Assembly: GCF_000011085.1 (NCBI RefSeq)
Contig: NC_006396.1
Span: 1-64,000, forward strand
Direction of reading: 5' to 3'
Length of the DNA stretch: 64,000 nt
Origin: Haloarcula marismortui ATCC 43049
GTDB taxonomy: Archaea > Halobacteriota > Halobacteria > Halobacteriales > Haloarculaceae
How positions within the stretch are numbered: position 1 is the stretch's first letter; each line of letters opens with the position of its first letter. The notes below the pieces were generated by a model. The model saw nothing but the letters and a program-made list of their open reading frames with translations, made no database searches and was not told where the DNA came from. This document shows, piece after piece, positions 34,084 to 42,529 of this stretch. Made by a program: the position numbers and the translations under genes.

Positions 34084-35091
34084 ATGACAACAGATGCGAC
34101 AGCGCTGTTCTTGCAGAGTGACGAGGTCGCTGACCTCGCTGAACCCGCCGAGTACGTTGACGCCGTCCGGGAGGGGTATCGCCAGCGTGGCGAGGGGGCC
34201 CCGGCGACTCCCAGAACAACGCTGTTTTCGGACGAGCCTGCGGGCATGTTGACGGGCTATCTCGCGATTCTCCCCGACACCGGCGCGATGGGTGGATACA
34301 CCTACGCAGCCGGTTTTAGCGGACGGGACGCACACTTCACGCTCCCGATTTTTGACGCCGACAGCGGCGACCCGCTCGCTGTCCTCGACGGTGCGAGCAT
34401 GAACCCTCACAAGACTGGCGCGGCCGGGGCTGTCGGTGTCGACGCACTGGCTCGCCGTGACGCCAGCGACCTCGCAATCATCGGCAGCGGCGCACAGGCC
34501 CGCGGCCAGGTCCGTGCCACGGCGACGGTCCGTGATTTCGACCGCATTGAGGTGTACTCGCCGACAGCCGACAACCGGGAGTCTTTCGCTGCGGAGATGA
34601 ACGACGCGCTGGACCCGACAGTCGCAGCCGTCGCGTCCCCGGCCGCAGCAATCGAAGGGGCCGATGTCGTTATCACGGCGACTAGCGCGAGCGAACCGGT
34701 GTTCGACGGTGACCTGCTCGAACCGGGCACCCACGTGACCGCGATGGGCCAGTACCATCCCGAGAAGAACGAGCTAGACGCGACGACAATCGAACGCGCC
34801 ACGTACGTTCCGGACCTGCGCGAGCGGGTGACACAGGACGCCGGGTCGTTCATCAACGCCCTCGATGCGGGCGTCGTCGATGAGGACCACGTCCACGCGG
34901 AACTGGGTGATATTGTCGCTGGAAACGCCTCCGGGCGGCAGTCTCCCGAGGAGATTACAGTCTTTGACTCCGGCGGCACAGCCATCGAAACCGTCGCTGC
35001 GGGCCATATGCTGTACGAACGGGCGAAGGCAGACGGTCGCGGCGAGGAGATCGACTTCGCGCCCGCGAGCAAAGCCCTGACCGGCCGATAG
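34084..35091 (+). CDS. Ornithine cyclodeaminase / mu-crystallin family dehydrogenase
   Basis: A 335-residue NAD(P)-dependent enzyme of the OCD/mu-crystallin family, which includes ornithine cyclodeaminase and archaeal alanine dehydrogenase. Seen: substrate-domain residues GMLTGYLAILPDTGAMGGY, then HKTGAAGAVGVDALAR, the nucleotide motif IIGSGAQARGQ (about 137-147), and VITATSASEPVF. The exact reaction (ornithine to proline, or alanine/pyruvate, or other imino acid) cannot be told. The start at 34084 is preferred over the upstream ATG, whose extra 16 residues are basic. Monocistronic, tail-to-tail with the presenilin-like gene. Confidence 0.88.
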   Translation: MTTDATALFLQSDEVADLAEPAEYVDAVREGYRQRGEGAPATPRTTLFSDEPAGMLTGYLAILPDTGAMGGYTYAAGFSGRDAHFTLPIFDADSGDPLAVLDGASMNPHKTGAAGAVGVDALARRDASDLAIIGSGAQARGQVRATATVRDFDRIEVYSPTADNRESFAAEMNDALDPTVAAVASPAAAIEGADVVITATSASEPVFDGDLLEPGTHVTAMGQYHPEKNELDATTIERATYVPDLRERVTQDAGSFINALDAGVVDEDHVHAELGDIVAGNASGRQSPEEITVFDSGGTAIETVAAGHMLYERAKADGRGEEIDFAPASKALTGR

Positions 35092-35109
35092 CTGTCGCGA
35101 GAACGCAGT

Positions 35110-36141
35110 TTAGAGGTACGGACCGAGACCGAGGGCGTCGACCAGACTGATGCCCGCGGCGAGTGCACCGACGATGTAGCCGGCGATGGTCCCACCGTTT
35201 AAAAGCGGAAGTCCTGCGTGCGCGCGTCCCTTCAGCACCATCCAGAGCAGTATGGTCAGGCCGACGTAGGATCCGACCATCGCGGTCAGCGCTGGCAACG
35301 GAACGCCGAACACTGACAGTACGTCCGATGAGGCGAAGAACGCGGCGCTGGCGACGAGTATCGACGGAATAATCGCGTCACCGAGGCCGATAAACAGTGC
35401 GTCGCGCTCCAGTGGGTCGGCGTGAACGTCGTCACTTTCGTCCGCTTCGCCAGTGCCCGTCGTCGCCTCAGTGTCGTCGTTCGCCGCCGCCGAGTCATCG
35501 CTCGTCTCGTCTTCCGCTGTTGGGTTCGGCGTCGTCGCGTCGAGATAAGAGTACGACAGCGTCATCGGAATCACGAGGACGACAGGGACCCTGAGATCCA
35601 TCACACCGGAGGCCAGCGTGAGCATATGTTCGGTCCCGTAGACACTGATCGCATCGTATACTGCGAGCACAGTCAACAGGACGAGCGCTGGCAATACGCC
35701 GAAACTGATACCGAACAGGCCGGCAGCGGCAGCCCCCATCACCGCACCGGCGCTGTCGATGACGTACCACTCGGGATAGACCAGCAGCGCCGTCCCCAGA
35801 CCCAGCGCTAACAGGACGGCGCCGACGTTGAGGCCGGCGTACGTGAACACCGGCGGCACAAGTACCTGAAACACGTACAGAGAGAGCCAGGCCGCCGAGA
35901 AGACGATGAGCCCGCGAATGAGCTGATCGACATCGTAGCGGAAGGCAAGCAACATAACTGCCGTGGCAACCAGAATCGCCCCGATGTACATGAGGCTGTT
36001 CGTGGGGTCAGACGGGTCCTCGACAGCCTGGTAGCCAGCCGATTCGAAGGGCTGGACCAGCGCTAGCGCGCCGAGTTGGACGAACAGGAAGATACCAGCG
36101 ATAAGGCCACAGCCGCCGAGGATTCGCCACCGTCGCTCCAT
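35110..36141 (-). CDS. Presenilin-like intramembrane aspartyl protease (family A22)
   Basis: A 343-residue polytopic protein with about nine hydrophobic segments. The two catalytic aspartates of the presenilin/signal-peptide-peptidase family are visible: YD in LAVYDAISVYGTEHM (Asp about 163) and GxGD in IGLGDAIIPSIL (Asp about 255); the PAL-type motif appears as GLPLLNGG near the C-terminus. A 40-residue acidic Thr/Glu/Asp loop separates the two halves, as in other haloarchaeal homologues. It would cut membrane-spanning peptides. The ATG at 36141 is chosen over a GTG two codons upstream. Confidence 0.9.
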   Translation of the reverse strand: MERRWRILGGCGLIAGIFLFVQLGALALVQPFESAGYQAVEDPSDPTNSLMYIGAILVATAVMLLAFRYDVDQLIRGLIVFSAAWLSLYVFQVLVPPVFTYAGLNVGAVLLALGLGTALLVYPEWYVIDSAGAVMGAAAAGLFGISFGVLPALVLLTVLAVYDAISVYGTEHMLTLASGVMDLRVPVVLVIPMTLSYSYLDATTPNPTAEDETSDDSAAANDDTEATTGTGEADESDDVHADPLERDALFIGLGDAIIPSILVASAAFFASSDVLSVFGVPLPALTAMVGSYVGLTILLWMVLKGRAHAGLPLLNGGTIAGYIVGALAAGISLVDALGLGPYL

Positions 36142-36215
36142 GCACACACGTCCTGCAGGAACCGGTTTGAGCGTTACGAAGCAGGTGCGGACAGGCCTCG
36201 GCGGTTGGCGGGCTG

Positions 36216-36443
36216 TTACCGCGCGTAGAGGACCGCACCGACCAGCGCTGGGAGATGCACGGTGTCGCTCGGCGAGACTGCGAGGTACGGGCGCTCGACC
36301 GGACCGAACACGTCGACGACGGAGCCAACCGTCTGGAGCTCCTCGTCGACCACGGTGGTTCCCACTGACGCGTACTCGTCGTCAGGTGCCCGGACGACGG
36401 CCAGTCCCTGTGCGACCCGCGAGACAGTGCCGATGCGTTTCAT
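36216..36443 (-). CDS. gar1: H/ACA RNA-protein complex component Gar1
   Basis: A 75-residue Gar1/Naf1-fold protein ([20 protein letters not shown], then [18 protein letters not shown]), the compact archaeal form without RGG tails. Gar1 binds Cbf5 in H/ACA guide complexes that direct pseudouridylation of rRNA. Its ATG overlaps the srp19 stop by ATGA, so the two small RNA-binding proteins are co-translated, a conserved archaeal pairing. Confidence 0.93.
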   Translation of the reverse strand: MKRIGTVSRVAQGLAVVRAPDDEYASVGTTVVDEELQTVGSVVDVFGPVERPYLAVSPSDTVHLPALVGAVLYAR

Positions 36444-36718
36444 TCACGGAGCGCCTGCATGTAGGCCGCTACGGCCCCGAGCAGGTCGCTTTTCGTCGCA
36501 TCGTCTGCGTCCTTGACGACGACTCGCCCGCGGCCTTCGTACTCGCGTGGATACGTCTTGTCCCGTTCGATGACCGCGTCGTAACCGACCTGCTGGACGG
36601 CTTTGGCGATCTCGTCGACAGTCGGGTTCTCGACGGCTAGATCCAGTGACACACGACGCCCGTCGCTTCGCGAACGGTTGGCGTCGAGCGCCGCCGGCCA
36701 GATAACGTTCTCGACCAT
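36440..36718 (-). CDS. srp19: Signal recognition particle subunit SRP19
   Basis: A 92-residue SRP19: starts [20 protein letters not shown], the conserved N-terminal RNA-contact segment, followed by [22 protein letters not shown] and [13 protein letters not shown]. It binds 7S RNA helices 6 and 8 to let SRP54 join. The ATG at 36718 is used; the upstream extension to 36808 is hydrophobic and non-homologous. Overlaps gar1 by 4 nt. Confidence 0.95.
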   Translation of the reverse strand: MVENVIWPAALDANRSRSDGRRVSLDLAVENPTVDEIAKAVQQVGYDAVIERDKTYPREYEGRGRVVVKDADDATKSDLLGAVAAYMQALRE

Positions 36719-36840
36719 ACCGGCAGTGGCCGCCCGTGGCATATATGGGTTATCGTCACCGTCGACAGTCGGGAACATGAAAATCAGATTAAGTATATGA
36801 AGAATCAAGCTTACATACCTCTGTAATCTATCCGTCGTAT

Positions 36841-37602
36841 ATGGTAAAGAAAGGGTTACTCGCTATCGCCGCTGTGGTGCTCCTCGTGGTCTTGGGGACG
36901 GGAGTGCTTGTCGGAGCACAGTTCGCAGGCGGGACAGCGGATACGACGACACAGACAACCGATTCACAGAGCGGCGATGGCGGCGGTAATGACGATAGTT
37001 CAACGGCGACGGCGACAGCGGGCAATAGTACGACGCCGACACCAACGGCGGAAACAAACGGAACAGCGACCCCGCAGCAGGAGTCGATTCCGGCGCGTGA
37101 GTTCAACGAACAGAACGTCTCGGACTACGTCCGGCAGTTCCTTAACGAGGAACGCGAGGCCGCGGGTGTTCCGCCGTTCGAATCGGGACTTCGGACAGAA
37201 GAAGGCCTCAACGAGATGGCAAAAAGTCACAGTGAACAGATGGCCATCGAAGGGAAGGCGATTCACAAGATCGACGGCGTCTCCAGTAAGGACCGATACG
37301 AAGACACCGGCCTCTACGACCGGTGTACGTTCGAATCTGCAGAAGGCGAGTACATCGAGCAACCGGACCGAAACCGATTCGAAGCGGTTGAGAAGACAGT
37401 CGCCGGACAACCATATGAGGAGGGCGGCGAGGAGCGATTCCACGCCACCGACAAGGAAGTCGCCAGAAAAATTGTGGATGACTGGATGGCGTGGCCGGAC
37501 TACCGCGAACGACTTACGCTCCGCAACGCCAATATCGTCGGCATCGGCGTGGAGATCACTGACACTGGCAACGTGTACGCGACTGCCAACATCTGCGGCT
37601 AA
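36841..37602 (+). CDS. Secreted/membrane-anchored CAP (SCP) domain protein
   Basis: A 253-residue protein with an N-terminal hydrophobic segment (about 5-27) acting as signal or anchor, a Thr/Ser/Gly/Asn-rich linker (about 33-80) probably O/N-glycosylated outside the cell, and a CAP/SCP domain (about 90-253) with [30 protein letters not shown] and a C-terminal [24 protein letters not shown] domains occur in secreted proteins of diverse, often unknown, roles. Divergent from srp19 with a 122-bp shared promoter region. Confidence 0.85.
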   Translation: MVKKGLLAIAAVVLLVVLGTGVLVGAQFAGGTADTTTQTTDSQSGDGGGNDDSSTATATAGNSTTPTPTAETNGTATPQQESIPAREFNEQNVSDYVRQFLNEEREAAGVPPFESGLRTEEGLNEMAKSHSEQMAIEGKAIHKIDGVSSKDRYEDTGLYDRCTFESAEGEYIEQPDRNRFEAVEKTVAGQPYEEGGEERFHATDKEVARKIVDDWMAWPDYRERLTLRNANIVGIGVEITDTGNVYATANICG

Positions 37603-38050
37603 CGGTAGCGGGCCGGCTCCAGCCGTCGTTCCATCAGCCAACTGCTTGCGAGCGTCGTCGTCTCTGCTATATTCTGTGGTATTTAGCGCTTAGCGCGCCG
37701 ACTGTCTGGACAAGCGCTCGTCACTATCGGCCCCGATAGGTGACAGACCGGCTTTCAGTCTGTTCTGAGACTGTGCTGAATTGCTGGCAAATGCAATGGT
37801 GTCGCACATACCATTCACAATCCTCCAGACTCTGCTGGCTGTGACGAGCCGTGATAGCTTCGGAGGGCAGCGTCGTAGCGTAGCTGACTCACAACACCTC
37901 GCTTGTACGCGTCGACTCAGAACCTTCCTGAACGGTCCTTATCGTCGAGCCTCTAGAGCGAGAACTGAAGCTGTACTAGTTGGCTCATTGCAATACGATA
38001 CGAACTGAATCGTCAGCCAGCGTGGAAAAAAGAACGTGTCAGCGTCCGCG
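37603..38050. other. Gene-free region with hairpins between CAP gene and coxB
   Basis: About 450 bp without a believable gene; reading frames here are basic and lack haloarchaeal composition. Contains two adjacent inverted repeats: CTATCGG/CCGATAG at 37724-37739 and ACAGAC/GTCTGT at 37743-37763. The second half (37780-38000) has mixed base composition unlike its neighbours and could be decayed sequence or a small RNA gene; I could not identify it. Confidence 0.45.
37724..37763. repeat. Pair of adjacent hairpins
   Basis: CTATCGG-CC-CCGATAG (37724-37739) followed after 3 nt by ACAGAC-9nt-GTCTGT (37743-37763). About 120 bp after the CAP gene stop; probable 3'-end structure or part of a non-coding RNA. 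Confidence 0.4.
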
Positions 38051-38812
38051 CTACTCGCTGCTGCCTTCGGAGTCGCCGCCGCTTTTCTGCTCTGCCAGCC
38101 AGTCCTCGTACTCGTCCTGCGGGACGACCTCGACGGTCCCGAGCATCTGTGAGTGGCCAGAGCCACAGTACTCGGCACAGTAGAGCTGGTACGTGCCGGT
38201 GTTACCCGCGTTGGTTCGGAGGCGGTTGTACTGGCCGGGGAACGCGTCGGATTTCAGTCCGAGTCCGGGCACGTGGAATGCGTGCAGCCAGTCCCTTGAT
38301 GTCACGCGGAAGGCTACGTCTTGATTGGCCGGTATCTTCAGGTCCGTTCGAGTGGTTACTTCTGCCTGCCCGTCCCAACTCGATTCGTTGTAGTAGAACG
38401 TCCAGCCGTATCGCTGGGCTTCGACGGTAATGAGTTCAGTGTCCTGTTCCTGCAGGGCGGCCTGGTCACCGGCCTCGGCGGTGACGTACGGGCTCGCCAT
38501 TACCTGGTAAGAGGCGACGCCGACAAACAGGAGAATAATCGCCGTCGCGATAGTCCAGGTCACTTCGAGTCGACGGTTCTCCTGCGTGGGGAGTGCCTCT
38601 TCCTGATTACGGAACCGCCAGACGGTGTAGATCAGAATCCCTTCGACGAGGACCGTAATCGGGATAGCGACGTACAGGAGGTTCATGTTTAGCCCCCAGA
38701 TGAGGCTATCCGTCGTCGAGTCCTGAATCTGTGCGGCGGCGGCCGGCTCGACGGCGAGCGCGAGCAGCGCAGCACCGAACAGAGCGACCAGGCCGGCGCG
38801 TTTCCGGGTCAT
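38051..38812 (-). CDS. coxB: Heme-copper oxidase subunit II (cytochrome c oxidase type)
   Basis: Electron-entry subunit of a terminal oxidase. The 253-residue protein has a signal-like N-terminus, two membrane helices (about 40-62 and 83-106) and an extracellular cupredoxin domain. The binuclear CuA site is intact: the first His lies in HAFHVPGLGLK and CAEYCGSGHSQM supplies C212, C216, H220 and M223. So it accepts electrons from a copper protein or cytochrome rather than quinol. No subunit I gene is in the window. It diverges from the heme-synthase gene, consistent with one oxidase biogenesis locus. Confidence 0.95.
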   Translation of the reverse strand: MTRKRAGLVALFGAALLALAVEPAAAAQIQDSTTDSLIWGLNMNLLYVAIPITVLVEGILIYTVWRFRNQEEALPTQENRRLEVTWTIATAIILLFVGVASYQVMASPYVTAEAGDQAALQEQDTELITVEAQRYGWTFYYNESSWDGQAEVTTRTDLKIPANQDVAFRVTSRDWLHAFHVPGLGLKSDAFPGQYNRLRTNAGNTGTYQLYCAEYCGSGHSQMLGTVEVVPQDEYEDWLAEQKSGGDSEGSSE

Positions 38813-38954
38813 GAATGCGGCTTAGGATTTCGGGGATAAATAACTGCTGTCTTCGCCACAGGCCCCCGATTTGCAGCGATAGGACAGCAGAACCGTTCCG
38901 GATAGAGACAGCGGAATCGCGGGGTCTAAGTGGCCTCCATCGAAGGTTACAACA

Positions 38955-40346
38955 ATGGCAGAGAGCCGGACCTTCACCGGGCTGCTCGCCGCGACCGCTG
39001 TTGGCGTGTACTTGCTAGTCCTCGCCGGCGCGACAACAACGCTCACGGATGCGGCAGCAGCCTGTACTACCTGGCCGCTGTGTGACGGACCGGTCGACGT
39101 GACGAACACGGCCCTGCTGGTCGCCTGGGGGCATCGACTCGTCGCCGCCGCCGTTGGACTCCTCGTGGTGGCTATGGCCGTCGTCGGGCTCCGATCCGGC
39201 TGTCGCGGCCGTGTCAAAGCAGCTATCATTATTGGGGCTGTGCTGTATCCGGTCCAGATAGCGCTCGGCGCTATCGTTGCGACGAGTGCCGAGACAGCTC
39301 TTCCCGGCGCCCACCTCGCGCTGGGGATGGGCATCTTCGGCTCATTCGTGCTGGCCCTGGCGTGGCACCTCGAAGCTGAGACGGGGAGTGATGACGAAAC
39401 CCCGGTAAAGAATCCGACGCCTGCACCAGAACCGGCCGGAGACGACACCCCCGACCGGACCCCAGCGCTTACGTTCCGCGAACGGCTCGTCGGGACCGCG
39501 TCAGCGTACTTCCGCCTGATGAAACCCCGGCTCATGTGGCTCCTGTGTCTAGTCGCCGCAGCCGGGATGGCACTCGCCGCCGGGCAGACGCTCACTGTCC
39601 GGACGGTGCTGCTTACCCTCGGGGGCGGCGTCCTCTCTATCGGCGCATCGGGGACGTTCAACCACGTCCTTGAACGTGATATCGACAAGCGGATGGACCG
39701 GACCTCGGACCGTCCCATCGCAACCCACCAGATTCCGGTCCGGAATGCGCTGGCCTTCGGCCTGCTGCTTTCGTTTGCGTCACTCTGGCTGTTCTGGCAG
39801 GTGAACGCACTCGTAGCGGTCCTCGGGCTGACTGCGATTGTGTTCTACAGCGTCATCTACACGCTCGTGTTGAAGCCCAACACCGTCCAGAACACTGTCC
39901 TCGGCGGGGCCGCTGGCGCACTACCGGCGCTTATTGGCTGGGTCGCCGCCGACGGGTCGGTCGGCCTCCCGGGCGTCGTCCTTGCCGTCATCATCTTCCT
40001 CTGGACGCCGGCACACTTCTATAATCTCGCGCTCGCGTACAAGGACGACTACGAGGCGGGCGGCTTCCCGATGATGCCGGTCGTCCGTGGTGAAACGGAG
40101 ACGCGCAAGCACATCGTCTACTACCTCGGAGCGACACTCATCGCTTCGGGTATTCTGGGCGTGCTCACGCCGCTTGGGTGGCTGTACGCCGTCACGTCGG
40201 TGTTGCTGGGTGCGGTGTTCCTCTGGGCTGTCGTCTTGCTCCACCGCGAACAGACCGAAGCGGCGGCGTTCCGGGCGTTCCACGCGTCGAACGCATACCT
40301 TGGAGCGGTCCTGATTGCCATCGTCGTCGACGCACTGGCACTATGA
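38955..40346 (+). CDS. ctaB: Heme O synthase fused to an N-terminal CtaA-like half
   Basis: A 463-residue fusion. Residues 1-140 form a four-helix half of the heme A synthase fold (COX15/CtaA): cysteine pair C37/C43 in CTTWPLC, and histidines H60 (WGHRL) and H120 (GAHLALG) at the spacing of the first-half heme ligands of CtaA. After an acidic Pro-rich linker (about 128-175) comes a UbiA-type prenyltransferase (about 180-463) with NHVLERDIDKRMDRT and the second Asp-rich loop YKDDYEAGGFPMMP, which farnesylates heme B to heme O. It thus supplies heme for the oxidase of divergent coxB. Followed by an overlapping membrane protein gene. Confidence 0.93.
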   Translation: MAESRTFTGLLAATAVGVYLLVLAGATTTLTDAAAACTTWPLCDGPVDVTNTALLVAWGHRLVAAAVGLLVVAMAVVGLRSGCRGRVKAAIIIGAVLYPVQIALGAIVATSAETALPGAHLALGMGIFGSFVLALAWHLEAETGSDDETPVKNPTPAPEPAGDDTPDRTPALTFRERLVGTASAYFRLMKPRLMWLLCLVAAAGMALAAGQTLTVRTVLLTLGGGVLSIGASGTFNHVLERDIDKRMDRTSDRPIATHQIPVRNALAFGLLLSFASLWLFWQVNALVAVLGLTAIVFYSVIYTLVLKPNTVQNTVLGGAAGALPALIGWVAADGSVGLPGVVLAVIIFLWTPAHFYNLALAYKDDYEAGGFPMMPVVRGETETRKHIVYYLGATLIASGILGVLTPLGWLYAVTSVLLGAVFLWAVVLLHREQTEAAAFRAFHASNAYLGAVLIAIVVDALAL

Positions 40347-41044
40347 GCACCACGACAGCGACTCTCAGAGACGCGATACCAGACACGCGCTCGCTGGTAA
40401 CCTGGGCAGCCGTATTGAACGCAGAGTTCATCCTTATTTTGGGCTACGTCGTCAACACGGCCCAGCCCGCAACGGACCCGTTTCTGCTGGTGTTCCCGTT
40501 CATCTGGCTCAACATCGCGGGTCTCGTTGCCCTGCGAGTGCGACCGGAACTGCCCAGCCGCCGTCGGACGATCGGCAGTGTGGTTATCGCTCTCGGCTAT
40601 CTGCTTGTGTTGGGGTACGTCGGCGGCGTGTACGGCACGGGCGGTCAGGGAACTGGTCTCCGGCTAGTCACGCAGGCCCCGCCCGGGTTCTCGCCGACGG
40701 TCGTGTTCAGCGGCGCGACCCTGAGCGTAGTGCTCATCCCGTGGAAGGTCGCCGGCTATCTGGCGCTCTCGTATCTGGTGTTCGTGACTGCTGTCGATGC
40801 GAGCGGCGGCGCGGTGGGCGGCATTGTCGGTCTCTTTTCATGTGTCTCCTGTGTCCTCCCGATTCTTGCGTCGATACTGGGCGGGTTCGTGGGTGTCGGG
40901 GCAACGCTATCACAGGCGGCCCTGTCCCAGTCATACGGGCTCTCGACGGTGGTGTTTGTCACCTCGGTTGGACTGTTGTACGGCGTCCATCGGTTCGACG
41001 TGACGCTCGTCGGTCGGCTCCAAGCACTGGTCGACCGGCCATAG
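40343..41044 (+). CDS. Polytopic membrane protein coupled to ctaB (DUF7546-like)
   Basis: A 233-residue protein whose ATG overlaps the ctaB stop by 4 nt. About six hydrophobic segments; in one near 155-180 is LFSCVSCVLPILASILGGF, a CxxC followed by Pro inside a hydrophobic stretch, recalling the thiol- or metal-handling helices of CcdA-like and copper-assembly proteins. Obligate coupling to heme O synthase suggests a role in oxidase maturation. No experimentally characterised family recognised. Confidence 0.8.
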   Translation: MSTTTATLRDAIPDTRSLVTWAAVLNAEFILILGYVVNTAQPATDPFLLVFPFIWLNIAGLVALRVRPELPSRRRTIGSVVIALGYLLVLGYVGGVYGTGGQGTGLRLVTQAPPGFSPTVVFSGATLSVVLIPWKVAGYLALSYLVFVTAVDASGGAVGGIVGLFSCVSCVLPILASILGGFVGVGATLSQAALSQSYGLSTVVFVTSVGLLYGVHRFDVTLVGRLQALVDRP

Positions 41045-41075
41045 CGCTTTCAGGCTGACAGGCGTAAAGTCGAGT

Positions 41076-41315
41076 ATGAGTCACGTCGAAATCGAATACT
41101 GTGTCCCATGTGGGTTTCGTGAGCGAGCAGTACACGTCCAGCAGGCGATTTTATCCGGACTGGAGCGGGAACTTGACAGCGTCCGACTGGTCATGGGTGA
41201 CCACGGCGTGTTCAGGGTTAGTGTGGACGACGAGACTGTCTACGACAAGGCCGAGGCCGCCGACGAACTCAACGCAGACGCTATCGTGCGCGAGATCCGG
41301 TCGCACGTCAGGTAG
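41076..41315 (+). CDS. SelW/Rdx-family thioredoxin-like protein
   Basis: A 79-residue protein with MSHVEIEYCVPCGFRERA, i.e. CxxC at C9/C12 after a first beta strand, and a second half VFRVSVDDETVYDKAEAADELNADAIV typical of the SelT/SelW/SelH (Rdx) fold. These are small thiol redox proteins; here the selenocysteine position is Cys. Lies 31 nt after the membrane protein gene, so likely in the same operon as the heme synthase. A role in copper or heme delivery to the oxidase is inference. Confidence 0.85.
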   Translation: MSHVEIEYCVPCGFRERAVHVQQAILSGLERELDSVRLVMGDHGVFRVSVDDETVYDKAEAADELNADAIVREIRSHVR

Positions 41316-41392
41316 CAGGCCGCAGTGCTACGGTTACCCGAACACTGTGGCGAAGCTACCCTCGGTTTGTGACGGCCTACTGCACAACAAAC

Positions 41393-41400
41393 TATTTATT
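41393..41400 (+). promoter_or_regulatory. TATA box for the zinc-ribbon microprotein
   Basis: TATTTATT centred 28 bp upstream of the ATG at 41425; supports a separate leaderless transcript for the 35-residue gene. Confidence 0.55.
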
Positions 41401-41424
41401 GTTCTGGTGTGACACTTTCGGCAA

Positions 41425-41532
41425 ATGGCGACGAAAACCGAATTCTGTGACCACTGTGAAGACACCCAACCAGTCGTCACGGACAAGCCGTGGCTTCCGG
41501 CCGTCTGTCTGAGATGTGGCCGTAACGTGTAA
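41425..41532 (+). CDS. 35-residue zinc-ribbon microprotein
   Basis: Short gene not reaching usual ORF length limits. Protein: MATKTEFCDHCEDTQPVV, then a linker with TDKPWLPAVCLRCGRNV. Two CxxC knuckles (C8/C11 and C28/C31) separated by 16 residues form a classic zinc ribbon. A TATA box 28 bp before the ATG gives a leaderless start, and codons are normal for the genome. Haloarchaea make many zinc-finger microproteins with regulatory or unknown roles. It lies between the SelW-like gene and an ABC exporter operon in the oxidase-assembly region. Confidence 0.75.
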   Translation: MATKTEFCDHCEDTQPVVTDKPWLPAVCLRCGRNV

Positions 41533-41587
41533 CCGATAGTCGCGCGAGAACGGAACTGCTTTCGGCCACCCGACCGGACGAAGGCGC

Positions 41588-42529
41588 ATGGACGAGGTAC
41601 TGGTCGCATCAGATGTCGGGCGGCGCTACGGCGATACGGTCGCACTTGACGGCGTTTCGCTGACGGCGACCACCGGAGAGGTGCTCGCGCTGGTCGGTCC
41701 CAACGGGGCTGGCAAGACGACGCTGGTGCGGGCGTTGACCGGAACGACAGATGCGACTGGCGAGGTAACCCTGTTCGGCCAATCGCCCAGAACGGTCGCT
41801 CGCGACCGAATCGGTCTCCTGCCCCAGTCGTTTGCGCCCCACGAGCGACTGACGGCACGGGAACTGCTCGAGTACTACGCCGGTCTGTACGACGACACTC
41901 GCGATGTTGAGGCTGTTCTCGACGATGTTGGGCTGGCCGACACTGCCAGCACAACGTACGAGAATCTCTCGGGTGGGCAGCAGCGGCGGACCTGCGTTGC
42001 GACGGCGCTGATTAACGACCCGGACCTTCTCGTGCTGGACGAACCGACGACCGGTATCGACCCGGCTGGTCGGCGTGACCTCTGGCGATTGCTGGAGGGA
42101 CTTGCTGACCGCGGCGTAACGATTCTGGTCACGACACACTATATGGAGGAAGCCCAGCGTCTCGCAGACCGCGTCGGCCTCCTCGCCGACGGGACGCTCA
42201 TCGCACTCGACTCCCCGGACCAGCTCGTGGCCGAACACGGCGGCGACAGCCAGCTCATCGTGGACGGGTCCTTCGACGAAGCTGCCGTCTCAGCCATCGA
42301 CTACCCGGCGGAGACGGCGCTTCGGAACGGCCGGCTGGTCGTCTACGGCATCCGGCCGGAGTCTATCGGCAACATCACTGAGCAACTGGGGCAGGCCGGC
42401 ATCGAGTACGACAGCCTGACCTGGAAACAGCCGGACCTGGAGGATGTGTACCTCGAACTCACCGGGACGGCTGTCGGCCAGCGCGGTGAACCACAACAGA
42501 CGGAGCCGGTCGCGGGTGGTGCCCAATGA
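41588..42529 (+). CDS. ABC-2 type transporter, ATP-binding protein
   Basis: A 313-residue ATPase with Walker A GPNGAGKTT, signature LSGGQQRRTCVATAL, Walker B LLVLDEPTTGIDPAG and the switch His in VTTHYMEEAQRL; the C-terminal extension (about 220-300) is typical of drug/heme/Nos-type exporters (DrrA, NosF, CcmA branch). It overlaps the permease gene by 4 nt. Its position after the heme O synthase/SelW genes suggests export or assembly work for the oxidase, but substrate is unknown. Confidence 0.93.
   Translation: MDEVLVASDVGRRYGDTVALDGVSLTATTGEVLALVGPNGAGKTTLVRALTGTTDATGEVTLFGQSPRTVARDRIGLLPQSFAPHERLTARELLEYYAGLYDDTRDVEAVLDDVGLADTASTTYENLSGGQQRRTCVATALINDPDLLVLDEPTTGIDPAGRRDLWRLLEGLADRGVTILVTTHYMEEAQRLADRVGLLADGTLIALDSPDQLVAEHGGDSQLIVDGSFDEAAVSAIDYPAETALRNGRLVVYGIRPESIGNITEQLGQAGIEYDSLTWKQPDLEDVYLELTGTAVGQRGEPQQTEPVAGGAQ

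Noticed and set aside
37781-38008. 75-codon ORF in the spacer before coxB
   Set aside because: Basic, Arg/Ser-rich and without start context; composition differs from real genes around it, and no transposase motif was found in either strand.
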